Positions 1 to 7,244 of a stretch of 17,964 nt of DNA are shown here, piece by piece. Made by a program: the position numbers and the translations under genes. Within the stretch, counting starts at the first letter, position 1. Every line of letters starts with the position of its first letter. Source of the stretch: Stenotrophomonas sp. (lineage in GTDB: Bacteria; Pseudomonadota; Gammaproteobacteria; Xanthomonadales; Xanthomonadaceae); NCBI GenBank assembly GCA_003248565.1, contig QFOV01000101.1:1-17964 (forward strand). Direction: 5' to 3'. The notes beneath the pieces were generated by a model that made no database searches, was not told the origin of the DNA, and was given only the letters and a program-made list of their open reading frames with translations.

Positions 1-2158
1 CCGGTCGAACCATGACCACCCGCCACCAGCAGCACCATCTGCTCGCCCTGGCTGTTGAGGTAAGTCATCGGCGTGGCCTGCCCACCGGCCGGAATACGCA
101 CATCCCACAGCACCTTGCCGCTGGCCAGGTCGTAGGCGCGGAAGTTGTCGTCGGTGGCCGCGCTCATGAAGGCCACGCCGGTCGCGGTCAACATCGGTCC
201 ACCAATGCCGGGTACGCCGATGCGGATTGGCAGTGGCACGGGTGAAAGGTCGCGAATGGTTCCGTTGCGGTGCTGGTAGGCGATCTTGCCGGTGCGCAGG
301 TCAGCGGCGGCAATCGTGCCCCACGGCGGCACCTGGCAGGGGACGCCAATCGGCGACATGAAGGGTGTCATTTCCACCGCATAGTCGGCGCCCTTGTTCT
401 CATTCAAGCCATGCTCGCCCTTGTTCATCTCGCGGCCGCTGGTTTCATGCTTGGGCACCAGCTTGGAGACGAAGGCCAGGTAGGTGGGCATGCCGAACAT
501 CACCTGCCGCTGCGGGTCCACCGCCACGCTGCCCCAGTTGAAGGTGCCGAAGTTGCCCGGATAGATCAGGCTGCCCTGCAGCGTCGGCGGTGTGTAGCGG
601 CCTTCGTAGCGCAGCTGCCGGTACTGGATGCGGCACAGCATCTGGTCGATAGGTTGCGTGGGCGCGGCGAATTGGCCTGGTATGTCCACGTACTGCGGTG
701 CGGTGCGTTGGCTGATTGGCAGCAAGGGCTTGCCGTCGCGGCGGTCCAGTACGTAGACGTCACCTTGTTTGGTGGGTTGCACCAGCGCTGGTACGCGGCC
801 CTGCGGTAGATCCAGATCCAGCAGCACCGGTTGCGCCGGGGTGTCCATGTCCCACAGATCGTGGTGCACGAACTGCTGCACCCAACGCACCTGGCCACTG
901 GCAATATCCAGTGCCACCACCGATGAGGCGTAGGTTTCCTCGGCGGGGCTGCGGTACATGCCGAGCTGGTCCGGGGTGCGGTTGCCCATCGGGAAGTAAG
1001 CCATGCCCAATGCTTCATCGGCACTGGCCACCGACCAGCTGTTGGGCGAACTGGGCGTGTAGACCTGGTTGGGGTTGTTCGGGTCCAGCGGCGCGGTCTG
1101 GGTGGGATTGCCCGAATCCCAGTTCCACAGCAGCTGGCCGCTGTGCACGTCGTAGGCGCGGATCACCCCGGACGGCGAGTTGATCGCATAGTCGTCGTTG
1201 ACCGCACCGGCGATGATCACCTTGCCACCTGCTATCAGCGGCGGCGAGGTGGAATAGTAGTAACCGGCCTGCTTGAACGGCATGTTGTGCAGCAGGTCGA
1301 GCACGCCGCTGTTGCCGAAGTCGCTGCAGTGCTCGCCAGTCTGGGCGTCCAGCGCATGCAGCTTGGCATCGGCGCTGGGCAGGAACACGCGGCTGCTGCA
1401 GGTGTGCACGCCGGTTGCTGCGCTTGTTGCGGCAGGGGCCACGGGTTCGGTGAAGTACGACAGCCCGCGGCAGGTCTGATGCTGGCGCTGCGGTTCCATG
1501 CCAGCACCCGGGTCGAACTTCCACAGCACCTTGCCGCTGTCGGCATCCAGCGCGAACGCCAGGCTGTGTGGCGTGCACAGATACAGCGTGTTGCCGATCT
1601 TCAGCGGGGTGACTTCGTAGGTGGTCTCGCCCACGTCCTGCGGCAGGCGCACAGCTGGCCGACATTGGCCGGGGTGATCTGCGCCAGCGGTGAGTAACGT
1701 TGACCGTAACCGCTGCGGCCGTAGGCCTGCCATTCGCCTTCCGGCTGCGCGGTGTCGCCCAGGGCCGGTGTGGCGTTGACGATATCCATCGGCAGGCGGC
1801 CATCGATCTCATGCAGATGCCGCGGGATGCCGGCGAAGGCAACCGCCGCCACGCCCAGCGAGGCCAGCAGCACCGGCCAGCCAGCCGGGCCGGTATAGCC
1901 GCGCGGGCTGGAGCGGCGTGAGGCAGGCAAGGCCATCAGCAGGCCGAGCAGGGCGGGCAGGCCAACGCGGGTGGCCAGCGGCCACCAGTACAGGCCGGCC
2001 TCCCACAGCGACCAGCCCAGCAGCCCCCAGGCGACGGCCAATAACAGCAGTCCGCTCAGCAGGTAGAACGGGCTGCCGTGCAGCGCCAGCAGCCAGCCAC
2101 CACCCACTGCCAGGGCCAGCCCGAACAGCGTGGTCAACAACAGGGTCAGAACACGCAT
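1..2158 (-). pseudogene. gcd: membrane-bound PQQ-dependent dehydrogenase (glucose/quinate family), frameshifted, 3' end outside window
   Basis: The family oxidises glucose or quinate/shikimate in the periplasm with PQQ and passes electrons to ubiquinone. The N-terminus (ATG at 2158, GGGGA about 5 bases upstream) has about five hydrophobic segments over the first 110 residues, as in E. coli Gcd. The periplasmic beta-propeller follows: RYSPLAQITPANVGQL, then EVTPLKIGNTLYLCTPH, SPPLIAGGKVIIAG, SPNSWSVAS, VHHDLWDMDTPAQP, LRYEGRYTPP, PGNFGTFNWG and GGQATPMTY. These two blocks lie in different frames. After VGQL near 1652 the first frame reaches a stop about 17 codons later, while the second frame stays open to the window edge from about 1651. 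Family members have roughly ten extra residues here (an AWxFRTGD-like stretch), so about 31 bases seem to be missing. A second, in-frame shortening lies near 645-658. Substrate cannot be assigned. A sequence error could mimic the lesion. Confidence 0.85.
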
Positions 2159-2277
2159 GGCGTCCCCGCAGCTCCGGAAGATGTGGCCATGCTGCGCCAC
2201 GGCATGTCTGCGCGGCGTCATGCGCACTCTTAACATTCCCGCCGTAGAATCGGAGCCTTGCCGACCAGGGACTGAGC
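2159..2277. promoter_or_regulatory. divergent promoter region between gcd and the SPFH gene
   Basis: This 119-bp spacer separates two divergent genes and must hold both promoters. A TAGAAT hexamer at 2245-2250 is a plausible -10 for the plus-strand SPFH operon, about 28 bases before its start; no good -35 stands 17 bases upstream. An AGGGA ribosome-binding site lies at 2267-2271. On the minus side only the gcd ribosome-binding site is clear. No operator palindrome was recognised. Confidence 0.35.
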
Positions 2278-3354
2278 ATGAGCATTCTGGACTTCATCAG
2301 AAAGGAACTGATCGAGATCATCGAGTGGACCGATGACTCGCGTGACACGCTGTCGTACCGCTGGCCGGATGACGACCGCCAGATCAAGAACGGCGCACAA
2401 CTGATCGTGCGCGAGTCGCAGATGGTGCAGTTCGTCGCTGCCGGCCAGTACGCCGATCTGTTCGGCCCGGGCAAGCACACGCTGAGCACCCAGAACATCC
2501 CGGTGCTGTCGACCATCCTGGGCTGGAAGTACGGCTTCGAATCGCCGTTCAAGTGCGACGTCTACTACCTCAACACGCGCCTGTTCACCGGCAACAAGTG
2601 GGGCACCTCCAATCCGGTGATGATGCGCGACGCCGATTTCGGCGTGGTCCGCCTGCGCGCTTTTGGTACCTACGATTTCCGTATCGTCGACCCGCCGAAG
2701 TTTCTCAAGGAAGTGGCCGGTACCGACCAGAATTTCCGCCTGGATGAGTTCGCCGACACCATGCGTTCGCGCATCGTCAGCGTGTTCACCGAGGCGCTGG
2801 CCAAGGCCGGTGTGCCGGCATTGGATGTGGCCTCGCGCTACTCCGAGCTGGGCGAAGCCTTGCTGCCGATCATCAACCCGGCGATGACCGACAAGTACGG
2901 CATCGAGGTCACCAGCTTCATCCTGGAGAACGTGTCGGTGCCGCCGGAAGTGGAGCAGGCGATCGACAAGCGCTCCAGCATGGGCGTGATCGGCAACCTC
3001 AATGACTACGTGAAGTACCAGATGGGCCACGGCATGGGCGAGGGCGGCGAAGGTGCCGCGGCTGCTGCGGTGCCGGCACAGATGGCGATGGGCTTCGGCA
3101 TGGCGCAGGAAATGATGCGCAACATGCAGACCGGTGCGCCGGTGGTGCCGGGTGCTGCTGCACCGCCGCCGTTGCCGGCTGCCGGTGATGCCGTGGCGCT
3201 GGACGTGCTCACCCCCGAACAGGCTGCACAGGCCTTGTCGGTATCGGTCGAGGACGTGATGGCGTCGATCGCTTCAGGTGACCTGAAGGCACGCAAGATC
3301 GGCAATGCCACCCGCATCGCCCGCTCGGCACTGGAAGAGTTCCTGCGCGGCTGA
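2278..3354 (+). CDS. SPFH domain protein with C-terminal excisionase-like helix-turn-helix (YdjI-like)
   Basis: 358 residues, start ATG with AGGGA 7 bases upstream. Residues about 1-260 match the SPFH/virion-core-like family typified by Bacillus YdjI (IEWTDDSRDTLSYRWPDDD, LIVRESQMVQFVAAGQYADL, LRAFGTYDFRIVDPPKF, SFILENVSVPPEVEQAIDK). SPFH proteins assemble on membranes and are tied to envelope stress. A low-complexity Ala/Met/Pro linker follows (about 255-305). The last 50 residues (LTPEQAAQALSVSVEDVMAS through KIGNATRIARSALEEFLRG) resemble an HTH_17/excisionase fold, where family members often carry a zinc ribbon or GYF-like module. No signal peptide or membrane helix is seen, so it is probably cytoplasmic and recruited to the membrane. 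Its stop overlaps the next start (TGATG), implying translational coupling. Whether the HTH-like domain binds DNA or protein is unknown. Confidence 0.88.
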   Translation: MSILDFIRKELIEIIEWTDDSRDTLSYRWPDDDRQIKNGAQLIVRESQMVQFVAAGQYADLFGPGKHTLSTQNIPVLSTILGWKYGFESPFKCDVYYLNTRLFTGNKWGTSNPVMMRDADFGVVRLRAFGTYDFRIVDPPKFLKEVAGTDQNFRLDEFADTMRSRIVSVFTEALAKAGVPALDVASRYSELGEALLPIINPAMTDKYGIEVTSFILENVSVPPEVEQAIDKRSSMGVIGNLNDYVKYQMGHGMGEGGEGAAAAAVPAQMAMGFGMAQEMMRNMQTGAPVVPGAAAPPPLPAAGDAVALDVLTPEQAAQALSVSVEDVMASIASGDLKARKIGNATRIARSALEEFLRG

Positions 3355-4553
3355 TGAACAACGCAACAGTTGGCAAACATCCCTGCCCGGAATGCGGCGG
3401 GGATCTGCAATGGAATGCCGGCAAGCAAGCCCTGGCCTGTCCCTACTGCGGCACCATCGTGCCGTTGTCGGAGGCGGCCATGGGCGTGGGCGATGGCAGT
3501 GCCGGCGTGGTCGAGCAGGACCTGCTGGCGGCATTGAAGCGATTGCAGGACGAGGCGAACCAGCCGCCACCGTTGCCGCCACAGCCGCAGGGGGGGGTGG
3601 TCGGCATGCTGCAGAGCATGGCCGCCACCCCGGCCGAGCAACGCGGCTACGGCGCGCAGCCGCGCGAGGTGCAATGCCAGAGTTGTCATGCGATCTCGGT
3701 CTTCGTCGACCGCAAGGTGGCCGACCGCTGCGAGTTCTGCGGCTCGCCATCGATCATCGACCATGAGTCGCTGGGCGATGCGATCACCCCGCAGAGCGTG
3801 CTGCCGTTCAAGATCAGTGACGGCCAGGTCCGCGACATCATCCGCAAGTGGTATGGCACGCGCTGGTTCGCGCCGAGCAAGCTCAAGCGCGCGGCGCTGA
3901 CCGATACGCTCAAGGGCATGTATCTGCCGTACTGGACGTTCGACGCGCAGGTCGCCGCGCGTTGGACCGCCGAGGCGGGGTATTACTACTACGTTACCGT
4001 CAGTTACCGTGATTCCAAGGGCAATACGCAGACCCGGCAGGAACGGCGTGTGCGCTGGGAACCGGCATCCGGTTCGCTGCAGCATTTCTTCGACGATGAG
4101 CTGGTGCCGGGCACGGTAGGCGTGCATCCGGAACTGCTGGGCAAGATCGGCCAGTTCCCGACCACCACCGATTTGAAGCCGTATTCGCCCGAGTTCGTGC
4201 GCGGCTGGACGGTGGAGCGCTACCAGGTGGATCTGCGCCAGGCCGCGCGGCAGGGTGAGGAACAGATGCAGACGCAGACCCGCTACCTGTGTTCCGAGCA
4301 GGTGCCGGGCGACACCCAACGCAACCTGCAGGTGCAGGCCACGTACAGCAAGCGCACCTTCAAGCACATCCTGGTGCCGGTGTGGCTGGTCAGCTACACC
4401 TATGGCTCGCGCAGTTACCAGGTGCTGGCCAATGGCTACACGGGGCAACTGGCGGGTGAGCGTCCGTATAGCGCGTGGAAGATATTCTTCGTGGTGCTCG
4501 CGGGCGTGCTCGCCTTCCTGGTGCTGATGTACGTGTTGGGGATGGCGCAGTGA
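3354..4553 (+). CDS. double zinc-ribbon protein with C-terminal membrane anchor (YdjG-like)
   Basis: 399 residues. The first zinc ribbon is at the N-terminus (C11, C14, C29, C32; CPECGGDLQWNAG, CPYCG) and a second is central (C108, C111, C126, C129; CQSCH, CEFCG). A beta-rich middle region with aromatic patches follows (YYYYVTVSYRDSKGN, then PGTVGVHPELLGKIGQ). The C-terminus is a single hydrophobic helix (WKIFFVVLAGVLAFLVLMYV, about 373-395). The start ATG overlaps the SPFH stop by one base, and GGAAGAG lies upstream inside that gene. The arrangement recalls Bacillus ydjG beside ydjI, where the proteins act with PspA-like YdjF in membrane stress, but no pspA homologue is present here. I infer that the pair forms a membrane-associated complex with the SPFH oligomer as scaffold. 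No enzymatic motif is seen. Confidence 0.85.
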   Translation: MNNATVGKHPCPECGGDLQWNAGKQALACPYCGTIVPLSEAAMGVGDGSAGVVEQDLLAALKRLQDEANQPPPLPPQPQGGVVGMLQSMAATPAEQRGYGAQPREVQCQSCHAISVFVDRKVADRCEFCGSPSIIDHESLGDAITPQSVLPFKISDGQVRDIIRKWYGTRWFAPSKLKRAALTDTLKGMYLPYWTFDAQVAARWTAEAGYYYYVTVSYRDSKGNTQTRQERRVRWEPASGSLQHFFDDELVPGTVGVHPELLGKIGQFPTTTDLKPYSPEFVRGWTVERYQVDLRQAARQGEEQMQTQTRYLCSEQVPGDTQRNLQVQATYSKRTFKHILVPVWLVSYTYGSRSYQVLANGYTGQLAGERPYSAWKIFFVVLAGVLAFLVLMYVLGMAQ

Positions 4554-4602
4554 CGGCGCGGTTATTGTTGTCGTCGGCCACATAGGCCGGGCTGCCGTTT
4601 TT

Positions 4603-4699
4603 GTGGGAGCGGTGTAAGCCGCGAAGCTAGTGCATCATCAGATGGCACAGACGGTGGTTTCTTCAGCGATGTCAGCTTCGCGGCTTACACCGCTCCCAC
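4603..4699. repeat. REPIN-like inverted REP pair, copy 1
   Basis: Two perfect 26-base arms (4603-4628 and 4674-4699) flank a 45-base spacer. Each arm starts or ends with GTGGGAGCGGTGTAAGCCGC or its complement and has its own GCGGY-GTAA-GCCGC hairpin, the classic REP shape. The element fills the junction between the convergent zinc-ribbon and DUF1428 genes. Copies 2 (8107) and 3 (13101) share the arms but not the spacer. REP pairs of this type are moved in trans by RAYT transposases; none is encoded in the window. It may also act as a bidirectional transcription stop or mRNA 3'-end stabiliser. Confidence 0.9.
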
Positions 4700-4791
4700 G
4701 AACGTGCAGCGATCACGCTCGACCATTCCGGCAAGTCTCACGTGTCCGGCTAGCTGCTGTGCTTACCCGCGCTACGAGTTGCACCGCTCGC

Positions 4792-5151
4792 CTAATCGCC
4801 CAGATGCAGCACCGGCATGAAGCCGCCATAGACCAAGCGCTTGCCGTCGAACGGCATCGGATTGGTGGCCGGGTCCATGCGTGGGTCTTCCATCATTTTC
4901 TGCATGCCGGCATCGCGGGTGGCCTTGTCCGGCCATTCGATCCACGAGAACACCACCGCTTCATCGTCCCTGGCCTGCACGGCGCGGTAGAAGTCGGTCA
5001 AGGTCCCGTGGGGCACATCGTCGGACCAGCATTCGGTCACCCGCAAGGCACCGAACTCGATGAACAGGGCATCGGCAATATGCGCGTGTTCGATGAACCG
5101 GGCTTTGTTGGCCAGCGGCACGGCGGCCAGGAAACCATCTACGTAAGACAT
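4792..5151 (-). CDS. DUF1428 family protein (YbaA-like)
   Basis: 119 residues, beginning MSYVDGFLAAVPLANKARFI and ending with KRLVYGGFMPVL, the characteristic ends of DUF1428. Between them lie the conserved ECWSDDVPHGTLTDF block and the VVFSWIEWPDKATRD block. The family is a small alpha/beta-barrel of the dimeric ferredoxin-like type with no established function and no signal peptide, so it is likely cytosolic. An in-frame upstream extension is possible, but the family start and a GAGG motif at about -10 favour 5151. It converges with the zinc-ribbon gene across REPIN copy 1. Confidence 0.9.
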   Translation of the reverse strand: MSYVDGFLAAVPLANKARFIEHAHIADALFIEFGALRVTECWSDDVPHGTLTDFYRAVQARDDEAVVFSWIEWPDKATRDAGMQKMMEDPRMDPATNPMPFDGKRLVYGGFMPVLHLGD

Positions 5152-5753
5152 GTCGGGCCTCGCAGGGTGGGTGGCGTGGGGCCGCCTTCGGTGGAACCGC
5201 GGTAATGCGCAACATCGATTCTGCGCCGGACAGTGTTTCGGTCCTGCAAAAACTCCGTTGCGAGCCGTCCTTGCACGCAGCGGAAGCACGGTTATGTGGC
5301 CTGGCGCACAACCGATCGGCGACGAACCGCCAACGGCATTGATATTGATCAGGGTCGGCTGGCGTTGGCCTGCCGACAATGGCCTTGCTTCGGGTAAGGC
5401 AGGGAACATGAACCAGCTTCAGGAAGTTGATTTGCGAGCTAGCTCGGCTGGCGTTGCCGCCCGACGAGGCCTGTGCCACCGCATCCGCGGCAGCAGGAGA
5501 GGGGTCAATGAATGCCCGTCGCTGCCGTTATGGGGAAGCACCCCGGTCAAAGCCTGCACCGGCACGCTGCTGGCGCCAGAAAGCCCCCGTTGTGAAAGAC
5601 CTTGCTTCGCCGGCGCCGCACCCGTGGTCTCGATGAGCGCTGGGCGGCTGGATGAGGCGGCCTGCTTGCCTGGCAGCCGCGCAGGAACGGCCGCCAGTTA
5701 TTTACCCGAAAGATCGCATACCGCCAGCATTGGCTGGCACCAGGAGAGTAGTG
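5152..5753. other. long intergenic region between DUF1428 and the porin
   Basis: This 602-base stretch separates divergent genes and must hold their promoters. No frame gives a convincing full-length protein; the long plus frame has unrelated-looking composition. The interval 5490-5640 has a strong Shine-Dalgarno-like tract (AGGAGAGGGG at 5495-5504) followed by overlapping short ORFs and GC-rich hairpins such as GGGG-AAGCA-CCCC near 5533-5545, which would suit a leader RNA or small-protein gene. I recognise no known riboswitch or transposon remnant. Compared with typical 100-200-base spacers here, it is long. Confidence 0.5.
5508..5636 (+). CDS. possible small basic protein (weak candidate)
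   Basis: A 42-residue reading frame starts MNARRCRYGEAPRSKPAPAR and ends HPWSR. It is rich in Arg, Lys and Pro, with no signal peptide or known motif. It is listed only because AGGAG stands 8 bases before the ATG. An overlapping 27-residue frame from ATG 5512 (MPVAAVMGKHPGQSLHRHAA) is also well placed behind GAGGGG, so the Shine-Dalgarno tract does not decide between them. Either could be a leader peptide for the porin transcript or chance in GC-rich DNA. Confidence 0.15.
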   Translation: MNARRCRYGEAPRSKPAPARCWRQKAPVVKDLASPAPHPWSR

Positions 5754-6770
5754 ATGCAGTTTGTTTCCCGTAATGCACTGGCCGCCGCGCTGGCTGCGCT
5801 GTGCCTGCCGGCCGTGGCCGGGGCCCAGGATGCAGCGCCCGCCACCAAGGTGTCGGCGCAGATCTTCGTCAACGCCAGCCAGCTGGATCGTGATGGCGTG
5901 GTCACCGACGATGAAGGCCTGGCGCTGGATCTGAAGCGCACCTTCATCACCGTCGATCATCGCTTCAACCAGCACTGGACGGCGCAGGTGACCACCGACG
6001 TGCAGTGGCTGCGCAACAGCGACCCCACCGACGTGTGGCTGCGCCATGCCTACCTGCAGCGCAGCTTCGGCAAGGGCAACTGGCTGCGGTTGGGCAACGC
6101 GCCGCTGCCGTGGATCCAGCAGGAGTCGGCACGTGATGGTTATCGTTATGTCGATGGTGCCCTGATCACCCGCAGCAAGATGGGCAACGCCGCCGACTAT
6201 GGCGTGCACGGCCAGTACACCCGTGGCGATTTCACCTATGCCGCCTCGGTGGTCACCGGCGGTGGTTACCAGAAGCCGCGTCTGGGCAATCGCCCGGACG
6301 TCGAGGCGCGTGTGGGTTGGGCACCGGCCAAGGGTGTTGAGCTGGCCCTCGGCGGGTACCGCGGTACCCGCGCGCTGGATGCCGGCGACATGCCGCGGCA
6401 ACACACCGCGCAGCGCTGGAACGCAATGGCCAGCTGGGTCGGCGAACGTGGCCGGATCGGCGCGCAGTACTTCCGTGCCGAGGACTGGACCCGGGTGGTC
6501 AAGCCGGGCAGCGACGACCAGCGCGGCTGGTCGGTGTGGGGCAGTTACCAGTTGAGCCCGCAGTACGCAGTGTTCACCCGCCACGAAGAAACCCGGATGA
6601 GCCTGGACATCGATCCGCGTACCCGCGAGCGGTATCACATGGTCGGTGTGGAATGGAAACCGAACAAGCACCTGCGTCTGGCGGCGGTGGGCAAGCAGCT
6701 GAAGCAGGAGACAGCGAAGAAGTCGCTGGAAAGCCATGAAGCCGGCTTGTGGGCGCAGATAGCGTTCTAA
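5754..6770 (+). CDS. outer-membrane porin, phosphate-selective porin O/P-like
   Basis: 338 residues from the ATG at 5754, chosen because AGGAG sits 7 bases upstream and it opens directly into a signal peptide (MQFVSRNALAAALAALCLPA, cleavage expected after VAGA). The mature protein shows alternating beta strands and porin O/P-style features: KRTFITVDHRFNQHWTAQVT, VWLRHAYLQRSFGKGNWLRL, DGYRYVDGALITRS, YGVHGQYTRGDFTYAASVVT. It ends in phenylalanine (LWAQIAF), the usual recognition signal for beta-barrel assembly. Length is a little below OprO/OprP (about 400), so some loops are short. Substrate is not determinable; no Pho box was recognised upstream. An AGCCTC-CGGC-GAGGCT hairpin (6784-6799) follows the stop, then the palindromic repeat cluster. 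Confidence 0.82.
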   Translation: MQFVSRNALAAALAALCLPAVAGAQDAAPATKVSAQIFVNASQLDRDGVVTDDEGLALDLKRTFITVDHRFNQHWTAQVTTDVQWLRNSDPTDVWLRHAYLQRSFGKGNWLRLGNAPLPWIQQESARDGYRYVDGALITRSKMGNAADYGVHGQYTRGDFTYAASVVTGGGYQKPRLGNRPDVEARVGWAPAKGVELALGGYRGTRALDAGDMPRQHTAQRWNAMASWVGERGRIGAQYFRAEDWTRVVKPGSDDQRGWSVWGSYQLSPQYAVFTRHEETRMSLDIDPRTRERYHMVGVEWKPNKHLRLAAVGKQLKQETAKKSLESHEAGLWAQIAF

Positions 6771-6805
6771 GAGTTTTGCGCTGAGCCTCCGGCGAGGCTG
6801 GCGTT

Positions 6806-6931
6806 GCTCCTCCCCGTTGGCGTAGCCAAGGGGGAGGTTGGGAGGGGGTTGGCTTTTGCTTGAGGCTTTGAGGCTGCTGCGAAGAGCACCCCTCCCCAAC
6901 CCTCCCCTTCGCTGCGCGAAAGGGAGGGGGC
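6806..6931. repeat. palindromic repeat unit A of tandem cluster
   Basis: The first of three tandem units. The left half-palindrome is CTCCCCGTTGGCGTAGCCAA plus GGGGGAGG; the right one is CCCTCCCC-TTCGCTGCGCGAA-AGGGAGGG. The outer GGTTGGGAGGGG and CCCCTCCCCAACC segments also pair. A middle TTGGCTTTTGCTTGAGGCTT stretch links the halves. The overall form is REPIN-like but of a different sequence family from the GTGGGAGCGG elements. It lies between convergent porin and DUF6165 genes. Confidence 0.85.
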
Positions 6932-6954
6932 TTAGCTATGGCCGGGAGCGCTTG

Positions 6955-7081
6955 GCTCCTCCCATTTGGCGTAGCCAAGGGGGAGGCTGGGAGAGGGGGT
7001 TGGCTTTTACTTGAGGCTTTGCGGTTGTTGCGAAGAGCACCCCTCCCCAACCCTCCCCTTCGCTGCGCGAAAGGGAGGGGG
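6955..7081. repeat. palindromic repeat unit B of tandem cluster
   Basis: Second unit, offset 151 bases from unit A at the shared GGGGGTTGGCTTTT motif. It differs from A by scattered substitutions (CCCATTTGGCGTAGCC, GGCTGGGAGAGGGG, TTTTACTTGAGG). The linker to unit C repeats the linker before unit B (TGGCCGGGAG then GCTTGGCTCCT), so the amplification unit is the palindrome plus linker, about 151-155 bases. Confidence 0.85.
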
Positions 7082-7111
7082 CGTGGCTGCTGGCGTGGCC
7101 GGGAGTGCTTG

Positions 7112-7235
7112 GCTCCTCTCCTTTGGCGAAGCCAAGGGGGAGGTTGGGAGGGGGTTGGCTTTTGCTTGAGGCTTTGAGGGTGCTGCGAAGAGCACCCCTC
7201 CCCAACCCTCCCCTTCGCTGCGCGAAAGGGAGGGA
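7112..7235. repeat. palindromic repeat unit C of tandem cluster
   Basis: Third unit, offset 155 bases from B. The left loop is TTTGGCGAAGCCAA instead of TTGGCGTAGCCAA, keeping the stem. It ends about ten bases before the ancestral stop codon of the DUF6165 gene (7245), so the cluster abuts that damaged gene. Confidence 0.85.
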
Positions 7236-7244
7236 GCAGGGCGC

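Noticed and set aside
270..1183. Plus-strand frames opposite the gcd remnant
   Set aside because: The minus-strand frame carries continuous PQQ-dehydrogenase motifs across the same interval.
2230..3030. 266-codon minus-strand frame opposite the SPFH gene
   Set aside because: Antisense shadow; it would also overlap the gcd start region and has no recognisable domain.
3006..4583. A 525-codon minus-strand frame opposite the zinc-ribbon gene
   Set aside because: It overlaps two coupled genes with conserved zinc-ribbon and SPFH motifs; composition is His/Arg/Leu-rich shadow.
5150..5773. 207-codon plus-strand frame in the gap before the porin
   Set aside because: It overlaps the porin start in another frame and shows no domain or ribosome-binding site; Cys/Arg/Pro-rich composition fits non-coding GC-rich DNA.
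6806..7235. Possible CRISPR array (three regular repeats)
   Set aside because: Units are about 125 bases of self-complementary sequence with a repeated linker, not short repeats with unique 30-base spacers, and there are no cas genes.
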